A stretch of 64,000 nucleotides of DNA, taken from contig CAZVKC010000009.1 of the NCBI GenBank assembly GCA_964627455.1, positions 62,001-126,000 of the forward strand. The letters run 5' to 3'. Shown here in pieces: positions 18,375 to 26,530 of this stretch. Numbering within the stretch: position 1 is the first letter of the stretch; each line of letters starts with the position of its first letter. The notes beneath the pieces were generated by a model. The model saw nothing but the letters and a program-made list of their open reading frames with translations, did no database searches and was not told the origin of the DNA. Origin of the DNA: F-183 sp964627455 (GTDB lineage: Bacteria; Acidobacteriota; Terriglobia; Bryobacterales; Bryobacteraceae). Position numbers and translations under genes: made by a program.

Positions 18375-18503
18375 ATGTTGAGCAGCTTTGGCAGTCTTGG
18401 TTTCCTTTTGGTTGGTTTCTTACTTCTTGCTTTGTTGTTTGAAAGCTTGGTTACCAACCCGGGAGCCGATTTGGCCCCTGCGAAAACGAAACGCCGCTCC
18501 TGA
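18375..18503 (+). CDS. Predicted 42-residue single-pass membrane peptide
   Basis: Small ORF in the 336-base space between the coiled-coil gene and the RDD gene. The ATG at 18375 is preceded by AGAGGA with a 7-base spacing. The product starts MLSSFGSLGFLLVGFLLLAL, has one hydrophobic helix (about residues 7-22) and ends in a basic tail KTKRRS, so the C-terminus is probably cytoplasmic. Codons are AT-richer than the neighbours'. Evidence is the ribosome site, the helix and the clean stop; conservation is untested. Confidence 0.5.
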   Translation: MLSSFGSLGFLLVGFLLLALLFESLVTNPGADLAPAKTKRRS

Positions 18504-18573
18504 TCCCGCCCGGTGTGCCTGAGAACCCCGGTTGAGACGGCCAGACGGCAGTTCCTGCGAGTCGAGGATTGAT

Positions 18574-18631
18574 ATGGACCACAAACTTTGCGCTCCTCGG
18601 CGCAAACGTTTGCGGTCCATTTCGTTTTTGG
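18574..18631 (+). terminator. Long hairpin (20-bp stem) upstream of the RDD gene
   Basis: Arms 18574-18593 and 18600-18620 pair as ATGGACC, CAAAC, TTTGCGC with GCGCAAA, GTTTG, GGTCCAT, broken by one mismatch and one bulged C, around a 6-base TCCTCG loop. It is followed by TTCGTTTTTGG. It may end transcripts from the uvrA-led operon or the small membrane gene, but the stem is unusually long for a simple terminator. It begins 86 bases before the RDD-gene ATG. Confidence 0.6.
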
Positions 18632-18659
18632 AAAGTGATACACTCTCAATTCAAAGATC

Positions 18660-19613
18660 ATGAGCTGGTACTACGCGGACAATGGGCGGCAAGCCGGACC
18701 TGTAGATGAAGCGTCGTTCGACGCTTTGGTGCGTCAGGGAGCCATCCGGCAGGATACTTTGGTTTGGAAAGAAGGGATGTCGAACTGGCAGCCGTTGAGC
18801 GCCGTTCGCCCGCCAGCGCCGGCCCCTGCGCCCGTGCCTGCCCCGCCTCCGCCGCCTGTGGCAGCGGCCCCGTTTACGCCGGAGTTCCAGGCGACCCAGA
18901 CGATGGATCCGGCGCCGCAAAGTTATCAGCCGCAGCCTCAGCAGCAGGCGTACCAGCCCCAACCGTCGTACCAGCCGCAGCCCCAGCAGAGCTACCAGCC
19001 GCAGTATCAGCAGCCGGCGCAGCAGAGCTATCAACCACAACAGCCCGCGGGCGGCGTGACCTGCGCCAATTGCGGCCAGATGTTCGCCGCGAGCGATGTT
19101 GTCTTCATCGGCAACAGCTACGTCTGCGCGGGATGCAAGCCCGTCTTCCTGCAGCGTATGCGTGAAGGAGGAGCCCCGGCCGCTGCCGGCGCGCGACGCT
19201 ACGGCGGCTTCTGGATCCGCTTCGCCGCAGCCCTCATCGACGGCATCATCATCGGAGTGGCAGGCGCCATCATCACCTATCCGATCACCTTCGCCGTCGC
19301 CACCGTCTTCAATAACGCGTTCATGATCATTGCGGTTTCGGGAATTCTGACGCTGCTTCGCATGGCTTTGGGAGCCGCGTATTCGGGATACTTCCTGTCG
19401 ACCAAGGGCGCGACCCCCGGCAAGCAGTTGCTCGGACTGCAGGTGATCCGCTCCGACGGATCCGGCATTACGTTCGTGCGCGGCGCCTGCCGCTACCTCG
19501 CGCAAATCATCAGCGCGCTGATTCTCTTGCTCGGCTACATCATCGCGGCCTTCGACAACGAGCGCCGTACGCTGCACGATCACCTCTGCGACACTCGCGT
19601 GGTCTATCGATAG
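18660..19613 (+). CDS. GYF-like / zinc-ribbon / RDD membrane protein
   Basis: 317 residues in four parts. Residues 1-50 form a GYF_2-type domain (WYYADNGRQAGPV...WKEGMSNWQPL). Residues 52-135 are a Pro/Gln-rich linker with repeated YQPQ units. Residues 138-170 have two CxxC pairs (CANCG, CAGC) like a small zinc knuckle. Residues 180-317 are an RDD domain with three to four membrane helices (GFWIRFAAALIDGIIIG, TKGATPGKQLLGLQVI). GYF domains bind proline-rich peptides, so self-association through the linker is possible. First gene of the membrane/MoxR cluster; 15 bases separate it from the next. Confidence 0.85.
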   Translation: MSWYYADNGRQAGPVDEASFDALVRQGAIRQDTLVWKEGMSNWQPLSAVRPPAPAPAPVPAPPPPPVAAAPFTPEFQATQTMDPAPQSYQPQPQQQAYQPQPSYQPQPQQSYQPQYQQPAQQSYQPQQPAGGVTCANCGQMFAASDVVFIGNSYVCAGCKPVFLQRMREGGAPAAAGARRYGGFWIRFAAALIDGIIIGVAGAIITYPITFAVATVFNNAFMIIAVSGILTLLRMALGAAYSGYFLSTKGATPGKQLLGLQVIRSDGSGITFVRGACRYLAQIISALILLLGYIIAAFDNERRTLHDHLCDTRVVYR

Positions 19614-19628
19614 ACCTCGCGGATCGCC

Positions 19629-20222
19629 GTGACTTCCGAACTTCGCTGCGATACCTGCCGGACGGAAATCCCTCCTGAAGACTGGAACCGTCCGGAAGGT
19701 TCACGCTGCCCGGGTTGCCGCAAACTCGTTTGGACCTCTGTCTTTCCGGCAGTCCGCGCGCAGGTCCGCGGGTCCGGCGCCGAAGCCATCGGCGCAGAGT
19801 CAGAGGCGAGTTGCTTTTATCACCCGAATAGCCGCGCCGCGCTCGCCTGCGATGGATGTGGACGCTTCATCTGCGGCCTCTGCGACCTCGACGTTGCGGG
19901 CCAACACTTATGTCCCAACTGCCTGCGCGAGGGCGTTTCGAAACAGGCTGACCAGATCGCCGACAACCGGCGCGTGCTCTATGATTCCATCGTCCTGGGA
20001 CTCTCCATCTTCGGCCCGATGTTCTTCCTCTGGCCGTCGCTCATCACCGCGCCGCTGACGCTCATCCTCGCCGCCTGGTATTGGAACAAGCCGCGCAGCA
20101 TCGTGCCGCGTACGCGCATTCGCTTCCTTCTCGCGATCCTCTTCGCGCTTTCGCAGGTTGCGTTCTGGGTAGCCGTGGTCTGGTCCATCGCCACCGCAAA
20201 GAAAGGCGGACCCGCGGCGTGA
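19629..20222 (+). CDS. Zinc-ribbon and B-box-like zinc finger membrane protein
   Basis: 197 residues, GTG start. The N-terminal ribbon has CDTC and CPGC. A second Cys/His cluster CFYHPNSRAALACDGCGRFICGLCDLDV...HLCPNC resembles a B-box zinc finger. Two hydrophobic helices follow (SIVLGLSIFGPMFFLWPSL and FLLAILFALSQVAFWVAVV). Zinc fingers of this kind usually mediate protein contacts. Its stop overlaps the next gene's GTG start (GTGA). No function recognised. Confidence 0.75.
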   Translation: MTSELRCDTCRTEIPPEDWNRPEGSRCPGCRKLVWTSVFPAVRAQVRGSGAEAIGAESEASCFYHPNSRAALACDGCGRFICGLCDLDVAGQHLCPNCLREGVSKQADQIADNRRVLYDSIVLGLSIFGPMFFLWPSLITAPLTLILAAWYWNKPRSIVPRTRIRFLLAILFALSQVAFWVAVVWSIATAKKGGPAA

Positions 20223-21193
20223 CCAGCGAATATCGCAAGCTGACCCGCAAGAAGCGGACACTAGCGGGATCTACGCAATTGTGGCTGGGTGCGGACCACG
20301 TGTTGATGGTGCGTTCTACGCGCTTCCTCGAGGAATATCGCCGCTTCCGGCTGATCGATATCCAGGCCATCGTGGCCGGCGAAGATTCGCCGCGTCTGCT
20401 GTTGCAGATCGTGCTGATCATCGTTGCCGTGCTTTGTTTTCTCGGCCTCGCGGGTTCGACGATCATGTTCGGACGCATCTTTTTCGCGATGCTCGGCATG
20501 CTGTTCCTCGGCGTTGCGGCGTACGATGTCGTCCGCGGGCAGCGCTGCAAATGCCGCCTGCTCACCGAAGTCAGCAGCGAATCGTTGGATCCCGTGACGC
20601 GGGTTCGCGACTATCAGCAACTGATGCGCACACTCGCGCCTGCCATCGCAGAAGTGCAGGGAACGCTCACCGAAGAGGATCAACGCGCGATCTCCGAACG
20701 CCCGCTCGCCGCGGCGAACTTCATTCGCGAAGACGAGTTCCGTCCGTCTGGCGGCCGGTATCTGCAGCACGCGTTGTACGGGATTCTGCTTGTCAACGCG
20801 GTCGCCTGCGCCGCGGGTTATCTCGGCAAACATGAGGAGGCCCTCAGCCTCGCCATCTCGATCCTGATGAGCGAGATCTTTCTCGCGATCCTTCTGCTCT
20901 GGAAGCAGCGCCAGTTTGGTGTGACCGGACCGTTGAAGATCCTAGCGGCCGCCGTCGCCGTGCTCGCTGTGCTGGATGCTCTCTCTGCAATCGGCCAGGG
21001 CGGATACCTCGTTTATCTCGCCGCGGAGAACGGCCGCCAGAACCTCAAACCGCCCGTGTTTTGGGACATTCCGTGGATCATGCTACTCGGTAAGATATCG
21101 ATCACGTGGCGCGTCATCGCAGGGCTCACGGGCCTTGCCGCGCTCTGGATCGGTAGGGAGGCTGCGCCATCGCCATCGTTGCCGGCGGATTGA
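20219..21193 (+). CDS. Multi-pass membrane protein with N-terminal PH-like segment
   Basis: 324 residues from the GTG at 20219, which overlaps the upstream stop; the longer frame from 20081 is antisense-free but unlikely because it lies inside the preceding gene. Residues about 10-50 (STQLWLGADHVLMVRSTRFLEEYRRFRLIDIQAIVA) look like a bacterial PH-like domain feeding into a pair of helices (LLLQIVLIIVAVLCFLGLAG, FFAMLGMLFLGVAA). Four to five further helices follow. It may sense or recruit partners at the membrane. The stop overlaps the next gene (TTGA). Confidence 0.72.
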   Translation: MTSEYRKLTRKKRTLAGSTQLWLGADHVLMVRSTRFLEEYRRFRLIDIQAIVAGEDSPRLLLQIVLIIVAVLCFLGLAGSTIMFGRIFFAMLGMLFLGVAAYDVVRGQRCKCRLLTEVSSESLDPVTRVRDYQQLMRTLAPAIAEVQGTLTEEDQRAISERPLAAANFIREDEFRPSGGRYLQHALYGILLVNAVACAAGYLGKHEEALSLAISILMSEIFLAILLLWKQRQFGVTGPLKILAAAVAVLAVLDALSAIGQGGYLVYLAAENGRQNLKPPVFWDIPWIMLLGKISITWRVIAGLTGLAALWIGREAAPSPSLPAD

Positions 21194-21471
21194 TCCATCA
21201 GCGCTGCTTGCGTCACGACGGGCGCGAGGCCGCGGCGCGCTGCCCCGGCTGCCGGCGATACTTCTGCCGTGAGTGCGTCACCGAACACGAAGGCAAAGTG
21301 ATCTGCGCCGAGTGCCTGGCAAAGCTCCTGCAACCCGCGCGCACTGCCGATTCGCGATCCATCCGCTGGGTGATCTATGCACTTGGCGGCATCACCGTCG
21401 CGTGGATCTTTTTCTACTACCTTGGCGCGTTCCTGAGCCGGACGCCCGCCAGTTTCCACGGTGGTGCATGA
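21190..21471 (+). CDS. B-box zinc finger single-pass membrane protein (93 aa)
   Basis: Starts at TTG 21190, coupled to the upstream stop. Residues 5-45 have a B-box-like Cys/His set (CLRHDGREAAARCPGCRRYFCRECVTEHEGKV, then CAEC), and residues 60-80 form one membrane helix (IYALGGITVAWIFFYYLG). It resembles the zinc finger in 19629-20222, suggesting duplication within the cluster. The stop overlaps the next ATG. Confidence 0.75.
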   Translation: MIHQRCLRHDGREAAARCPGCRRYFCRECVTEHEGKVICAECLAKLLQPARTADSRSIRWVIYALGGITVAWIFFYYLGAFLSRTPASFHGGA

Positions 21472-23078
21472 AGCAACCGCGGCCTGCCGGCGAACCCACC
21501 GCCATGGAGTTGATGGAAGAAGCGGTCCACCTGTTGCGATCGGCGCCGTTACGCGTGTACGCGCCCGTCGCCCTTGGCACGCTGCCTTTCGGACTCGCGC
21601 TCTTGTGGTTCGTCGCGGAGATGTCCTGGAGTCCGTTCGCCGTCGAGCAACTACTGGGATCCTCGCTGCTCATCGCGGTCGCGTTTTGCTGGAAACAAGC
21701 CTGGGAAGCGGTGTTTTGCGTGTCGATCCACGAACGCATCACTGGCGCGCACGATCCCTGGACTCGCGCGCGAATCCTCCGCATGATAGCCGTGCAAACG
21801 GCGATCCAGCCGCTGTCGCTGCTCGCGCTGTTGATCGCCAGCGCGACGATCGTGCCGTTCGCCACAACCTTCGCCTTCTTCCGGAACCTGTCGCTCTACG
21901 CGGGGCTCGGATCCGAACATGCGGTGCGTATCGCGCGCGCGCAATCCATCGCGGCGACTCGACAGAACTGGATCCTGCAGTCGCTGTTGCTGGTGCTCGG
22001 ATTCCTCGCTCTCGCCAACTACCTCGCGGCCGCAATCATCCTGCCGCAACTCGCCAAAAGCTTCTTTGGACTCGAGAACGACATCACGCGATATCCGATC
22101 TGGCTGCTCACCTCGACAGGCTTCTCGGCCCTGGGCATCCTCGTGTACGTCACGCTCGAACCGCTGGTCAGCGCCGTGTACGTACTGCGTTGCTTCCACG
22201 GCCAATCCGTTCACACGGGCGCGGACATTCGCGCAAAGCTGCGCCGTCTGACTGCCGTGTCGATCCCCGCGGCGTTGTTGCTCATCATCGGCGTGTGCGT
22301 CACCGCGCCGCCTCTTCGTGCGCAACAGAACCCGCCGTCGCCCGCCGCCGTGGACGCGCGGCAACTGGACCGCTCCATCGATAACGTCATGCGCCGCTCC
22401 GAGTACAAATGGCGAATGCCGCGAACAGACGCCGACGAGAAGAACCGGCCCGGCTGGGCCAACTGGTTCGACCGTGTATTTGCGCGTCTCGGTGAGTTCT
22501 GGGACTGGATGGTCGAAGGGGTTCGGCGCTTGTTCGAGCAGGACAGTAGCGGCGCGAGCAAGAGCGGCGATGCGGATCCCTGGGCTGCGACGTTGCGCTA
22601 TTCGCTGTGGATCCTCGGCGCGATCTTTGCCGCAGGCGCCGCGTTGCTCTTGTACCGGCAGCGAAAAGCTCGCGCTGCGGGCGCCGAAGTCACCGCGCAG
22701 CCCGCGACGCCGCACGTGGACCTTCGCGATGAATCGGTGACGGCCGACAAACTTCCCGAGAATTCCTGGCTCGACCTCGCGCAGCAGTGGATCGACAAGG
22801 GCGACCTGCGTCTGGCGCTCCGCGCGATGCATCTTGCCGGACTCAGCTATCTGAACGGCCGCCGCCTCGTGACCGTGCAGCGTTGGAAGACCGGCATGGA
22901 ATACGCAGAGGAGGTCCGCCGCCGCGGCCGTTCATCGCCTGCGCTCGGCGGCGCCTTCCAGCGCAATACGCGTATCTTTGAAGCCGGCTGGTATGGACGT
23001 CACGAAGTGAAACGCGAGGTGCTCGACGAGTTCGCGCGAGGTCTCGAGGAGGTTCGCCAGCATGCGAGCCGCCTATAG
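21468..23078 (+). CDS. Multi-pass membrane protein with C-terminal DUF4129 domain
   Basis: 536 residues from the ATG at 21468, which overlaps the preceding stop; the frame open from 21273 is rejected as start. The N-terminal 280 residues hold about six hydrophobic helices, then a long loop and a further helix (YSLWILGAIFAAGAALLLYR, about 378-397). A soluble domain follows (PENSWLDLAQQWIDKGDLRLALRAMHLAGLSYL...GMEYAEEVRRRG) that fits DUF4129, which is characteristically found beside MoxR, DUF58 and DUF4350 genes. It overlaps the DUF4350 gene by 17 bases. Confidence 0.83.
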   Translation: MKQPRPAGEPTAMELMEEAVHLLRSAPLRVYAPVALGTLPFGLALLWFVAEMSWSPFAVEQLLGSSLLIAVAFCWKQAWEAVFCVSIHERITGAHDPWTRARILRMIAVQTAIQPLSLLALLIASATIVPFATTFAFFRNLSLYAGLGSEHAVRIARAQSIAATRQNWILQSLLLVLGFLALANYLAAAIILPQLAKSFFGLENDITRYPIWLLTSTGFSALGILVYVTLEPLVSAVYVLRCFHGQSVHTGADIRAKLRRLTAVSIPAALLLIIGVCVTAPPLRAQQNPPSPAAVDARQLDRSIDNVMRRSEYKWRMPRTDADEKNRPGWANWFDRVFARLGEFWDWMVEGVRRLFEQDSSGASKSGDADPWAATLRYSLWILGAIFAAGAALLLYRQRKARAAGAEVTAQPATPHVDLRDESVTADKLPENSWLDLAQQWIDKGDLRLALRAMHLAGLSYLNGRRLVTVQRWKTGMEYAEEVRRRGRSSPALGGAFQRNTRIFEAGWYGRHEVKREVLDEFARGLEEVRQHASRL

Positions 23079-24195
23079 ATTCCTCGCCGCGGCGATCACG
23101 TTCGCGTTCCTGTGGGGCGCGTTCACGATCGTCATGACGCCCGTCAAAACCGGCGACGCGTTTCCGCGATATTCCAGCCTGCGCGCCGATCCGCTCGGCA
23201 CGAAACTGCTCTTCGACTCGCTGCAGGAACTGCCGGGCGTCCTCGTGAGCAGAAACTTCAAGCTCGCGCCGTCGATAGCGAATCCCGCCTCCACGTCGCT
23301 GCTGATGCTGGGCCTTTCCGGTCCCGGCTGGTTCTCAACTTCTGAAGAGCGCGTCAAACAATGGGAACAACTCGCGTCGCGCGGCGCACGGCTGGTCTTC
23401 GTCTTCGAACCCGCGCTGCCGGCTCTCGATGCCGACTTCAGCGTGTTCCAAAAGAAACAGCCGGATCCTGCCAAGCCTGCAGCGCCCTTGCTGCGCCCGT
23501 TGCAGGCGCGCTGGGGCGTCGCGGTGAAACTGCGAAAGGTCCCCCCATCAAAGCGCGCGAAGATGGAACGCCTGCCGCGCGAGTCCGCGTTGTACTTCGA
23601 GCCTGACTCCAGTTGGACTGTTCTCGAGAAAGGTCCAGACGGAACGGCGGTTCACGTCGAGAAGTCCATCGGAAGCGGAACAATCGTCCTTGCGTCGCAG
23701 GGATTTCAAGTGTCGAACGAGGCGTTGCGCGAGCAGGCGAGACGCGGCGAATGGCTCACTGGACTCATCGGTCCCGGCCGCACGAACATTGTCTTTGACG
23801 AGTTTTCGCACGGCATCGCGGAGACCGGCAGCGTCGGCTCGCTGATCCGCCGTTACCATCTGCAGGGCGCGGTCTTCCTGCTCATCCTCGCGGGGATCCT
23901 CTTCATCTGGCGCAACGCGTCGAGCCTGCTGCCGGCTCGCGAAACACAAACAGCCGCGACGGCAAGTGGACGTGACGCGCGCGATGGACTCACCGCACTC
24001 CTGCAGCGCAGCGTCGCAACCGGGGACCTGATCCCTGCCTGCTGGTCCGAGTGGCGCAAAGATGAATCCATCCGGCCGCCGGTGTCCAAAGAGCGCCTGC
24101 AGCGCATGGAACAGGCCGTCGCGTCGATGCCCTCGGATCGCAAGCCGGCGGATGCCTACCGCCAACTTCAAAACATTCTGACGGACGAAACATGA
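23062..24195 (+). CDS. DUF4350-domain membrane-anchored protein
   Basis: 377 residues. An N-terminal helix (FLAAAITFAFLWGAFTIVM) is followed by an extracytoplasmic DUF4350 domain (FPRYSSLRADPLGTKLLFDSLQEL), a glutamine-amidotransferase-like fold without visible catalytic Cys, and a second helix near 270-290 (GAVFLLILAGILFIWR). The C-terminal tail would be cytoplasmic. It overlaps the DUF4129 gene by 17 bases and the MoxR gene by 4 (ATGA), so it is firmly part of the same operon. Confidence 0.83.
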   Translation: MRAAYRFLAAAITFAFLWGAFTIVMTPVKTGDAFPRYSSLRADPLGTKLLFDSLQELPGVLVSRNFKLAPSIANPASTSLLMLGLSGPGWFSTSEERVKQWEQLASRGARLVFVFEPALPALDADFSVFQKKQPDPAKPAAPLLRPLQARWGVAVKLRKVPPSKRAKMERLPRESALYFEPDSSWTVLEKGPDGTAVHVEKSIGSGTIVLASQGFQVSNEALREQARRGEWLTGLIGPGRTNIVFDEFSHGIAETGSVGSLIRRYHLQGAVFLLILAGILFIWRNASSLLPARETQTAATASGRDARDGLTALLQRSVATGDLIPACWSEWRKDESIRPPVSKERLQRMEQAVASMPSDRKPADAYRQLQNILTDET

Positions 24196-25157
24196 CACCC
24201 AGACTCGAACAATTGCACGCCGTATTGCAGGCCGCCCGCCATGAAGTCGGCAGAGTGATCATTGGCCAGAACGCCGTAATCGACCAGTGCTTGATCACCA
24301 TCCTTTGCCGCCAGCACGCGTTGCTCGAAGGCGTCCCCGGCGTCGCGAAAACGCTTCTCGCGCGGACCCTCGCGCAGGTGCTCGGCTGCGAGTTCGCGCG
24401 CATTCAGTTCACACCCGATCTCATGCCGGCCGATATCACCGGCACCAACGTATTCAATCTCCAGAAGAACGAATTCACGCTCATTCGTGGACCCGTGTTC
24501 ACCAGCTTTCTGCTCGCCGACGAAATCAATCGTGCGCCTGCGAAAACCCAGTCCGCACTGCTGCAGGCGATGCAGGAACGCGCCGTCACCATTGATCGCG
24601 AGACACATGCGCTCGATTCCAACTTCACGGTCTTTGCCACGCAGAATCCGATTGAGTACGAAGGCACCTACCCGCTGCCCGAAGCGCAGAAGGACCGCTT
24701 CATGTTGAAGGTCCCGATCGGCTTTCCCGAACGCGAAGACGAATTGACGCTGGCGCGCCGGACGCTCTCCGGCGAATCTCCTGAGCAGGCTCTCGCGGCA
24801 GGTGAAGCGAAACCCGTTCTTGGACCCGGGCAATTGTCCATCGCACGCGATGCGCTGCAGGATGTCGCTGTGCGCGAGGAACTCGTCGGGTACATCGTCG
24901 ATCTCGTGCGCCGCACGCGCTCGCATGAAGCGCTGCTCGTCGGCGGAGGTCCACGGGCGACGCAGGCGTTGTTGTCTGCGAGCCGCGCCCACGCCGCGCT
25001 CGATGGCCGCGACTTCGTAACGCCCGATGACGTGAAACTCATGGCGCGCCCGGTGCTCGAACATCGCCTCATCGTCCGGCCTGAATTCGAAATCGAAGGT
25101 CAAACGGGCAACGACGTGATCCGCAAACTGCTCGAAAGCATCGCGGTGCCGGTGTAA
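24192..25157 (+). CDS. MoxR-type AAA+ ATPase
   Basis: 321 residues. Walker A GVPGVAKT at 47-54, Walker B LLADEINRAPAKTQSALLQAMQE, sensor 1 FATQNPIEYEGTYPLPEAQKDRF and arginine-rich sensor 2, all typical of MoxR chaperone-like ATPases, which mature partner complexes together with vWA-domain proteins. The gene is embedded between DUF4350 (4-base overlap) and DUF58 (6-base gap), the conserved order of this class. Cytoplasmic. Confidence 0.93.
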   Translation: MTPRLEQLHAVLQAARHEVGRVIIGQNAVIDQCLITILCRQHALLEGVPGVAKTLLARTLAQVLGCEFARIQFTPDLMPADITGTNVFNLQKNEFTLIRGPVFTSFLLADEINRAPAKTQSALLQAMQERAVTIDRETHALDSNFTVFATQNPIEYEGTYPLPEAQKDRFMLKVPIGFPEREDELTLARRTLSGESPEQALAAGEAKPVLGPGQLSIARDALQDVAVREELVGYIVDLVRRTRSHEALLVGGGPRATQALLSASRAHAALDGRDFVTPDDVKLMARPVLEHRLIVRPEFEIEGQTGNDVIRKLLESIAVPV

Positions 25158-25163
25158 CGGACG

Positions 25164-26474
25164 ATGGTTCCTTCGGTTCGATTATTGTGGTGGATCCTGC
25201 TGCCGGGCCTGCCCCTCGCAGTCGCCGGCGGACTCGTGCCGGGCGCGGTTCCGTTGGCGCTTGGCGGCATCGCGTTCCTCATCGCAGCCGCGGCAATCGA
25301 CGCCTTCGTCAGCCTCCACAATCTCGACGGCATCAACGTAAGAGTCGCCGACATCGTGCGTCTGTATCGCGATCGCGAAGGCGAATTTACGCTGCAGTTC
25401 CAGTTCGCACAGCCACAAGCTCGGACCCTGACCGCCGGACTCCCGTTTCCCTCCACCATCGATACGCCGCAGGAAATCCGCACCATCCGCTTCGACGCAG
25501 CCGTCTCCGCCGCGGATGTCACGTGGACCTGCACAGGCCATCGCCGCGGCAAATTCACCATCGACGCGATCTACCTCGAAGGCCCGTCGAACCTCGGCCT
25601 TTGGGCGATCCGCCGCAAATGTCCCGTCGCAATCGAACTGCGCGTGTATCCAAACCTGCGTCAGCCCGACGCGCTCGCGGCGCTGCGTCGTGGAACTCTC
25701 GGCATGAGCGCGCTGCGGCAGATCGGCAAGGGCAGGGAGTTCGAAAAGCTTCGCGAGTACCATCCCGGCGACGGCTTCGACGAGATCCATTGGAAAGCGA
25801 CCGCGCGTCGCGGCAAGCCGATCACCAAGGTCTTTCAGGTGGAACGCACGCAGGAAATCTACGTGATCCTCGATGCAGGGCGCTTGAGCGGACGTCCCGC
25901 AGGACGCGATATCGTATTCGAAAGATACTTACAAGCAGCGCTCGTGTTGGGATCCGCAGCCGAACGCAATGGCGACCTCTTCGGTATCGCGGCGTTCAGC
26001 GATCAGGTCCACGGCTTCGTGCGCGCCCGCAACGGCAAGGCGCATTATTCGGCTTGCCGCGATGCGCTGTATCAACTGCACCCACGTCAGGTGTCGCCGG
26101 ACTTCGACGAGATCGCGACGTTCCTCCGCACGCGCCTGCGCCACCGCGCGCTGCTCGTATTCCTCACCGAACTCGACGATCCGCTCCTCGCGGAAAGCTT
26201 CACCCGCGCGGTGAAACTGCTGTCCGCGCAGCATCTCGTTGTAGCTGGAATGTTGCGTCCATCCGGCGTTGCGCCGCTCTTCACCGGCGAACCCGTGGCA
26301 ACCGAACACGACGTCTACGACCGTCTCAGTTCACACATGTCGTGGCGCGGGATCCGAGAAACCGAGATGCGTCTGCGCCGCCAGGGCGTCTGGTTCTCTC
26401 AATTCCAACCGGACGCCGTCTGCGAACAACTCGTCGGCGCGTACCTCGACATCAAACAGCGCCAAGCCCTGTAA
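25164..26474 (+). CDS. DUF58 (vWA-like) protein, MoxR partner
   Basis: 436 residues. Two N-terminal membrane helices (about 5-45), then an extracytoplasmic beta-rich part, then the DUF58 hallmark EFEKLREYHPGDGFDEIHWKATARRGKPITK (about 190-220) and a von Willebrand A-like fold (EIYVILDAGRLSG...FGIAAFSDQV). DUF58 proteins act with MoxR ATPases, coordinating metal through a MIDAS-like site. Last gene of the cluster; a hairpin repeat follows. Confidence 0.9.
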   Translation: MVPSVRLLWWILLPGLPLAVAGGLVPGAVPLALGGIAFLIAAAAIDAFVSLHNLDGINVRVADIVRLYRDREGEFTLQFQFAQPQARTLTAGLPFPSTIDTPQEIRTIRFDAAVSAADVTWTCTGHRRGKFTIDAIYLEGPSNLGLWAIRRKCPVAIELRVYPNLRQPDALAALRRGTLGMSALRQIGKGREFEKLREYHPGDGFDEIHWKATARRGKPITKVFQVERTQEIYVILDAGRLSGRPAGRDIVFERYLQAALVLGSAAERNGDLFGIAAFSDQVHGFVRARNGKAHYSACRDALYQLHPRQVSPDFDEIATFLRTRLRHRALLVFLTELDDPLLAESFTRAVKLLSAQHLVVAGMLRPSGVAPLFTGEPVATEHDVYDRLSSHMSWRGIRETEMRLRRQGVWFSQFQPDAVCEQLVGAYLDIKQRQAL

Positions 26475-26484
26475 ATACGGTGGT

Positions 26485-26520
26485 GTAGGCTTCAGCCTGC
26501 GCGGGACTTCAGTCCCGCCC
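26485..26520. repeat. Twin TTCA-loop hairpin repeat, acting as bidirectional terminator
   Basis: AGGC-TTCA-GCCT (26487-26498) then GCGGGAC-TTCA-GTCCCGC (26501-26518): two stems sharing the same tetraloop, in the 56 bases between convergent genes. This form resembles dispersed intergenic REP-like repeats known from several phyla; only one copy is seen in this window. Confidence 0.7.
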
Positions 26521-26530
26521 CTAAACTAAT

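Noticed and set aside
18353..18661. 102-codon minus-strand ORF in the uvrA-RDD spacer
   Set aside because: It reads through the long hairpin and the small membrane gene's complement, with no ribosome site or motif.
18925..19050. Short tandem CAG/CCG-rich repeats suspected as CRISPR or satellite
   Set aside because: These are codons of the YQPQ-type linker in the RDD protein and stay in frame.
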